Shown one piece after another: positions 60,606 through 64,000 of a stretch of 64,000 bases of DNA. Within the stretch, counting starts at the first letter, position 1; each line of letters starts with the position of its first letter. Below the pieces are notes generated by a model. The model ran no database searches and was not told the origin of the DNA. It was given only the letters and a program-made list of their open reading frames with translations. Source of the stretch: Alteribacter populi (GTDB taxonomy: Bacteria > Bacillota > Bacilli > Bacillales > Salisediminibacteriaceae); NCBI RefSeq assembly GCF_002352765.1, contig NZ_KZ293963.1, positions 4,366,559-4,430,558 on the forward strand, written 5' to 3'. The position numbers were made by a program, and so were the translations under genes.

Positions 60606-62786
60606 ATGACAAGTGAACAAGTGCTTCAAAAAGCAAGTGAATATCTGTCCGAGCAAGATGTGACCTTTATAAGAAATGCTTACCTTATGGCGGAAAATGC
60701 TCACAAGGACCAGTTTCGTAAATCAGGAGAACCGTATATCGGTCATCCTGTTCAAGTGGCGGGGATTCTTGTTGAATTGGGCATGGACCCCAACACTGTT
60801 GCTGCGGCGTTTCTCCATGATGTCGTAGAAGATACGTCTGCCCACATTGATAGCATTGCCGATCAGTTTGGTGAAGAAGTAGCCATGCTTGTGGATGGAG
60901 TCACAAAGCTCGGGAAAATTAAATATAAATCTAAAGAAGAACAACAAGCTGAAAATCACCGAAAAATGTTTGTAGCGATGGCGAAGGACATTCGCGTGAT
61001 TTTAATTAAGCTTGCCGATCGTCTTCACAACATGCGGACACTGAAGCATTTGCCACCAGATAAACAGCGGAGAATTGCCAATGAAACGTTAGAGATTTTT
61101 GCACCTCTAGCCCATCGGTTAGGGATTTCAGCAATTAAATGGGAGTTAGAAGATACTTCACTACGATATTTAAACCCACAGCAATATTATCGAATTGTTA
61201 ATTTGATGAAAAAGAAGCGTGCGGAAAGAGAAAGCTATATCGATGAGGTAAAGAATAAAATCCAGGACCGGCTTGGAAATGTAAATGTTAAAGCCGATAT
61301 TAATGGACGTGCAAAACACATTTACAGTATTTATCGTAAAATGGCGTTGCAAAACAAGCAATTCAATGAAATTTATGACCTGCTAGCCGTGCGGATCATT
61401 GTCAAAAATATTAAAGATTGCTACGCTGTCCTTGGGATTATTCATACACACTGGAAGCCGATGCCAGGTCGCTTTAAGGATTATATTGCGATGCCGAAAG
61501 CTAATATGTACCAATCTCTTCATACGACTGTAATCGGTCCAAAAGGAGATCCTCTAGAGGTCCAAATCCGCTCGGAAGATATGCACAAAGTTGCTGAATA
61601 CGGGGTAGCTGCACACTGGGCATATAAAGAAGGGAAAACTGATGATGACAGTGGATCGTTAGATACGAAGCTGTCATGGTTTCGTGAAATTATTGAGTGG
61701 CAAAACGATACAAGTGACGCTCAGGAATTCATGGAGTCCCTAAAAATTGATTTATTTTCCGATATGGTGTTTGTGTTTACACCTAAAGGTGATGTTATTG
61801 AGCTTCCTAAAGGTTCAGTACCACTTGATTTTGCATATCGAATCCATACAGAGGTAGGGAACCGGTGTATTGGAGCAAAAGTGAATGGCAAAATGGTTCC
61901 TCTTGATCACGAGCTGAAAACAGGTGACATTGTCGATGTTCTTACGTCAAAACATTCGTATGGACCGAGTCAGGACTGGTTAAAGCTGACTCAAAGCTCG
62001 CATGCGAAAAATAAGATTCGTCAATGGTTTAAAAAAGAGCGTCGTGAAGAAAACGTTGAAAAAGGTAAAGATATGGTCGAGCGTGAAATTGGGCGGAAAG
62101 GCTACGACCAAAAAGACGTATTAACACATGAAAATATCAACCGTGTTGCAAACAAATTTAACTTTGGTACAGAAGAAGATATGTACGCAGCTGTTGGATA
62201 TAATGGAATCACTGCAGCACAGATTGTGACTCGCCTTACAGATAACATTCGTAAACAACAAGATGAAGAGCAAGATAACCTAACACTTTCCGAAGCTGTT
62301 GAGGATTTAAAAACCTACAATACTTCGAAAAAAACAAGTGTTGGCGTTCGCGTTAAAGGTATTGACAATTTGCTCATCCGTTTATCACGCTGCTGTAACC
62401 CAGTCCCAGGTGATGATATTACCGGATATATTACAAAAGGACGAGGTGTAAGTATTCACCGCAGTGATTGTCCTAATATTAATAATGATGAAGCCAAAAC
62501 ACGGCTTCTTCCAGTAGAATGGGAAGGTAATCAGCAGAAAACGAAAAACTACAACGTCGATATTGAAATATCCGGCTTTGACCGTAGGGGCTTGTTAAAT
62601 GAAGTTCTTCAAGCTGTAGCTGAAACGAAAACGAATATTAACGCTGTTTCAGGTAAATCAGATAAAAACAAAATGGCGACGATTGATATGACGATTTCGA
62701 TTCAAAATATATCCCACCTACAAAAAGTAGTCGATCGAATTAAGCAGATCCCGGATATTTACGCTGTACGTCGAATAATGCATTAG
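60606..62786 (+). CDS. relA: Bifunctional (p)ppGpp synthetase/hydrolase RelA (Rel)
   Basis: 726 residues. The HD hydrolase domain (AFLHDVVEDT near 70, KLADRLHNMRTL) is followed by the synthetase domain (KDYIAMPKANMYQSLHTTV with EVQIRSEDMH). A TGS domain (FVFTPKGDVIELPKGSVPLD), a zinc-finger/helical region (RCCNPVPGDDITGYITKGRG) and a C-terminal ACT domain complete it. The intact HD motif means it both makes and removes the stringent-response alarmone. ATG follows AAGGTGATT. Confidence 0.97.
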   Translation: MTSEQVLQKASEYLSEQDVTFIRNAYLMAENAHKDQFRKSGEPYIGHPVQVAGILVELGMDPNTVAAAFLHDVVEDTSAHIDSIADQFGEEVAMLVDGVTKLGKIKYKSKEEQQAENHRKMFVAMAKDIRVILIKLADRLHNMRTLKHLPPDKQRRIANETLEIFAPLAHRLGISAIKWELEDTSLRYLNPQQYYRIVNLMKKKRAERESYIDEVKNKIQDRLGNVNVKADINGRAKHIYSIYRKMALQNKQFNEIYDLLAVRIIVKNIKDCYAVLGIIHTHWKPMPGRFKDYIAMPKANMYQSLHTTVIGPKGDPLEVQIRSEDMHKVAEYGVAAHWAYKEGKTDDDSGSLDTKLSWFREIIEWQNDTSDAQEFMESLKIDLFSDMVFVFTPKGDVIELPKGSVPLDFAYRIHTEVGNRCIGAKVNGKMVPLDHELKTGDIVDVLTSKHSYGPSQDWLKLTQSSHAKNKIRQWFKKERREENVEKGKDMVEREIGRKGYDQKDVLTHENINRVANKFNFGTEEDMYAAVGYNGITAAQIVTRLTDNIRKQQDEEQDNLTLSEAVEDLKTYNTSKKTSVGVRVKGIDNLLIRLSRCCNPVPGDDITGYITKGRGVSIHRSDCPNINNDEAKTRLLPVEWEGNQQKTKNYNVDIEISGFDRRGLLNEVLQAVAETKTNINAVSGKSDKNKMATIDMTISIQNISHLQKVVDRIKQIPDIYAVRRIMH

Positions 62787-62805
62787 ATTAACAGGAAGTG
62801 ATACG

Positions 62806-63249
62806 ATGCGTATAGTAGTGCAAAAATCAAAAGAGGCTCGCGTTATTGTAAATCATGAAATTGTTGGTGAAATCGAACACGGTCTCATGCTTTTAGTCGG
62901 TGTTACGCATGACGACGACGAGAAAGATGTCCAATTTGTAGCCGATAAGGTAAGTCACCTTCGTATTTTTGAAGATGATAACAATAAAATGAATAACAGT
63001 GTTTTGGATGCTGGCGGCCAAATCCTCTCTATATCGCAATTTACGTTATACGGTGATTGCCGAAAGGGACGTCGACCGAACTTTATGAATGCCGCGAAGC
63101 CAGACCAAGCCAAAGATTTATATGAAAAATTCAATGACCGGCTAAGAGATAACGGACTTCATGTAGAAACCGGTGTTTTTGGTGAAATGATGGACGTTGA
63201 CTTTGTGAACAACGGACCAGTTACTCTCATGGTCGATAGTAAAGAATAA
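62806..63249 (+). CDS. dtd: D-aminoacyl-tRNA deacylase
   Basis: 147 residues. SQFTLYGDCRKGRRPNF near residue 78 and NNGPVTLMVDS at the end form the active-site dyad of DTD. It hydrolyses D-aminoacyl-tRNAs and mischarged glycyl-tRNA(Ala). It lies 19 bases after relA with AGGAAGTGAT and is probably co-transcribed with it. Confidence 0.97.
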   Translation: MRIVVQKSKEARVIVNHEIVGEIEHGLMLLVGVTHDDDEKDVQFVADKVSHLRIFEDDNNKMNNSVLDAGGQILSISQFTLYGDCRKGRRPNFMNAAKPDQAKDLYEKFNDRLRDNGLHVETGVFGEMMDVDFVNNGPVTLMVDSKE

Positions 63250-63323
63250 ACCGATCCTCATCCTGTCTAAATATCTTCTTTCTTGGTAACACTAAAAAGA
63301 AGTTTAAGGCAGAGAGGACGAAG

Positions 63324-63503
63324 ATGATGAGACACGGACACGGGCAACAGAATAAAATAAATCAAGCGAACAACTATATGGGTGTTGACCTTCACCGCTT
63401 TAGCGAGCAAGAAGGTGAAAGAACGAATATTGAACTTGCAAGTGAATTTGGTCTTTCGTTACACGACGTCAAAATGCTCAAGAAAAAGTTAGACAGAAAC
63501 TAG
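63324..63503 (+). CDS. Small hypothetical protein with a helix-turn-helix-like end
   Basis: 59 residues. It has a His/Gln/Asn-rich head (MMRHGHGQQNKINQANNYMG) and then ERTNIELASEFGLSLHDVK-type sequence resembling a short helix-turn-helix or sigma region-4 segment, ending KKKLDRN. GAGAGG precedes ATG with normal spacing. It lies between dtd and the T-box leader. I recall similar small proteins in Bacillus genomes but no function. Confidence 0.65.
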   Translation: MMRHGHGQQNKINQANNYMGVDLHRFSEQEGERTNIELASEFGLSLHDVKMLKKKLDRN

Positions 63504-63524
63504 CCTTTTAAGTGCGTGTTCAAT

Positions 63525-63722
63525 AGGAGTATTAAAATAGCCGAGTAGGTCGAGGCGGCGAAGTCTTTGAGCACCGGAGTGAATGGTGTTAATACGTGAG
63601 GAGCGGAGAAGCGAGCCAACGAGCTTCCTCAGGATGGGGTGACTCCTGTGTTCGCCACAGGACGTGGCGGTATTTAGCGGGAAATCATATTCTCCAAGCG
63701 GACTTTTTAAGATTCTCTTTAA
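63525..63722 (+). repeat. Family D repeat, longest copy
   Basis: It runs from GCGTGTTCAATAGGAGTATT through ATAGCCGAGTAGGTCGAGG, GAGCTTCCTCAGGATGGGGT and GTGTTCGCCACAGGACGTGG to GCGGACTTTTTAAG. Parts of it recur at 18623, 28368, 36028, 38756 (inverted), 51718 and 60575. There is no intact open frame. Confidence 0.85.
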
Positions 63723-63744
63723 GAGGATCTTGAGATATTGACTG

Positions 63745-63773
63745 TTGACAGATGTCATTTATATTCGTATGAT
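63745..63773 (+). promoter_or_regulatory. Sigma-A promoter of the T-box transcript
   Basis: Perfect TTGACA (63745-63750), a 17-base spacer and TATGAT (63768-63773). It would start transcription about 20 bases before the T-box stem I. Confidence 0.85.
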
Positions 63774-63795
63774 AGATTCATTATAAATGAATAAA

Positions 63796-64000
63796 AACCG
63801 ATGATAGAGCACAGTAGTTGAGATTTCCTTTGTTCAGAGAAGAAGTGCCATAGGCTGTAAGCATTTCTCAAAGACCTCGATGAATGAACACTCTTTAGGT
63901 GTTTTTTTGAACGGATCGTTTTTTGATGATCTTATTAGAAAAAACCGCCAAGAATGGCGTTATCAATGAAAGCGGAGTTTTGCTTTTTGTTTTCCATCAG
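63796..64000 (+). promoter_or_regulatory. T-box leader (5' part), probably for hisS-aspS
   Basis: Stem I landmarks appear in order: CCGATGATAGAG, AGTA (63813-63816), CAGAGAAG (from 63835), GGCTG (63853-63857), a specifier-loop strand AAAGACC and GAAC (63886-63889). The codon in the specifier position reads GAC (63873-63875), Asp. The antiterminator with TGGNACCGCG is not reached before the window ends. T-box leaders read uncharged tRNA and control aminoacyl-tRNA synthetase genes; hisS-aspS follows dtd in B. subtilis. Confidence 0.7.

Noticed and set aside
63489..63758. Minus-strand 89-codon frame near the right end
   Set aside because: It spans the family-D repeat and the T-box promoter; no start signals are visible.

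Overview
The window is a stretch of low-GC Gram-positive chromosome from an endospore-forming Bacillaceae. Nearly every gene has a recognisable Bacillus counterpart (cssRS, prsA, scoC, ecsABC, hemEHY, spo0B-obg, safA, bofC, spoVB, recJ-apt-relA-dtd). Strong GGAGG-type ribosome binding sites, many TTG/GTG starts and numerous sporulation and germination genes fit this. The order suggests an alkaliphilic or halotolerant Bacillus relative rather than B. subtilis itself: the yha/hem block and the spo0B-relA block, far apart in B. subtilis, are contiguous here. I infer this from remembered gene order, not from a search. I see no prophage, insertion sequence, CRISPR array, rRNA or tRNA.

Layout. 1-13 kb holds the yhaN (partial)-cssRS-yhaM-yhaL-prsA region, two tiny YjcZ-type spore proteins, a YpmS-like protein, and scoC, serC and hit on the minus strand. 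Much of it concerns protein secretion and exoprotease control. 13-22 kb has an MFS transporter, ecsABC, an M20 amidohydrolase, ccdA and the penicillin-binding protein gene pbpF. 22-27 kb is a germinant-receptor operon in the unusual order small membrane protein-B-C-A. 27-31 kb is hemEHY, the coproporphyrin branch of haem synthesis. At 31-34 kb a ureohydrolase gene diverges from a soluble histidine kinase and spo0B, with Spo0A-box-like sites between them.

34-49 kb carries obg, pheB-pheA, safA, a CoxA-like lipoprotein, yebC, bofC, ruvAB, queA-tgt, yajC and two membrane-protein genes around an ArsB/NhaD-type transporter. 49-64 kb carries spoVB, a small exporter, comN, separate secD and secF, a cation efflux gene, a LapA-domain gene, recJ, apt, relA and dtd. 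It ends in the 5' part of a T-box leader, probably for hisS-aspS just outside the window.

The intergenic space is unusual. At least four families of dispersed, non-coding, structured repeats (called A-D here) occupy many operon junctions. One copy of A splits a small gene into a pseudogene, another supplies the stop codon of ecsC, and two near-identical B+A compound copies flank the spoVB-secDF segment as direct repeats. These repeats, the Spo0A-box/kinase/spo0B arrangement, the reordered germination operon and the T-box leader are the points most worth a second look. No wholly new multigene system is evident.
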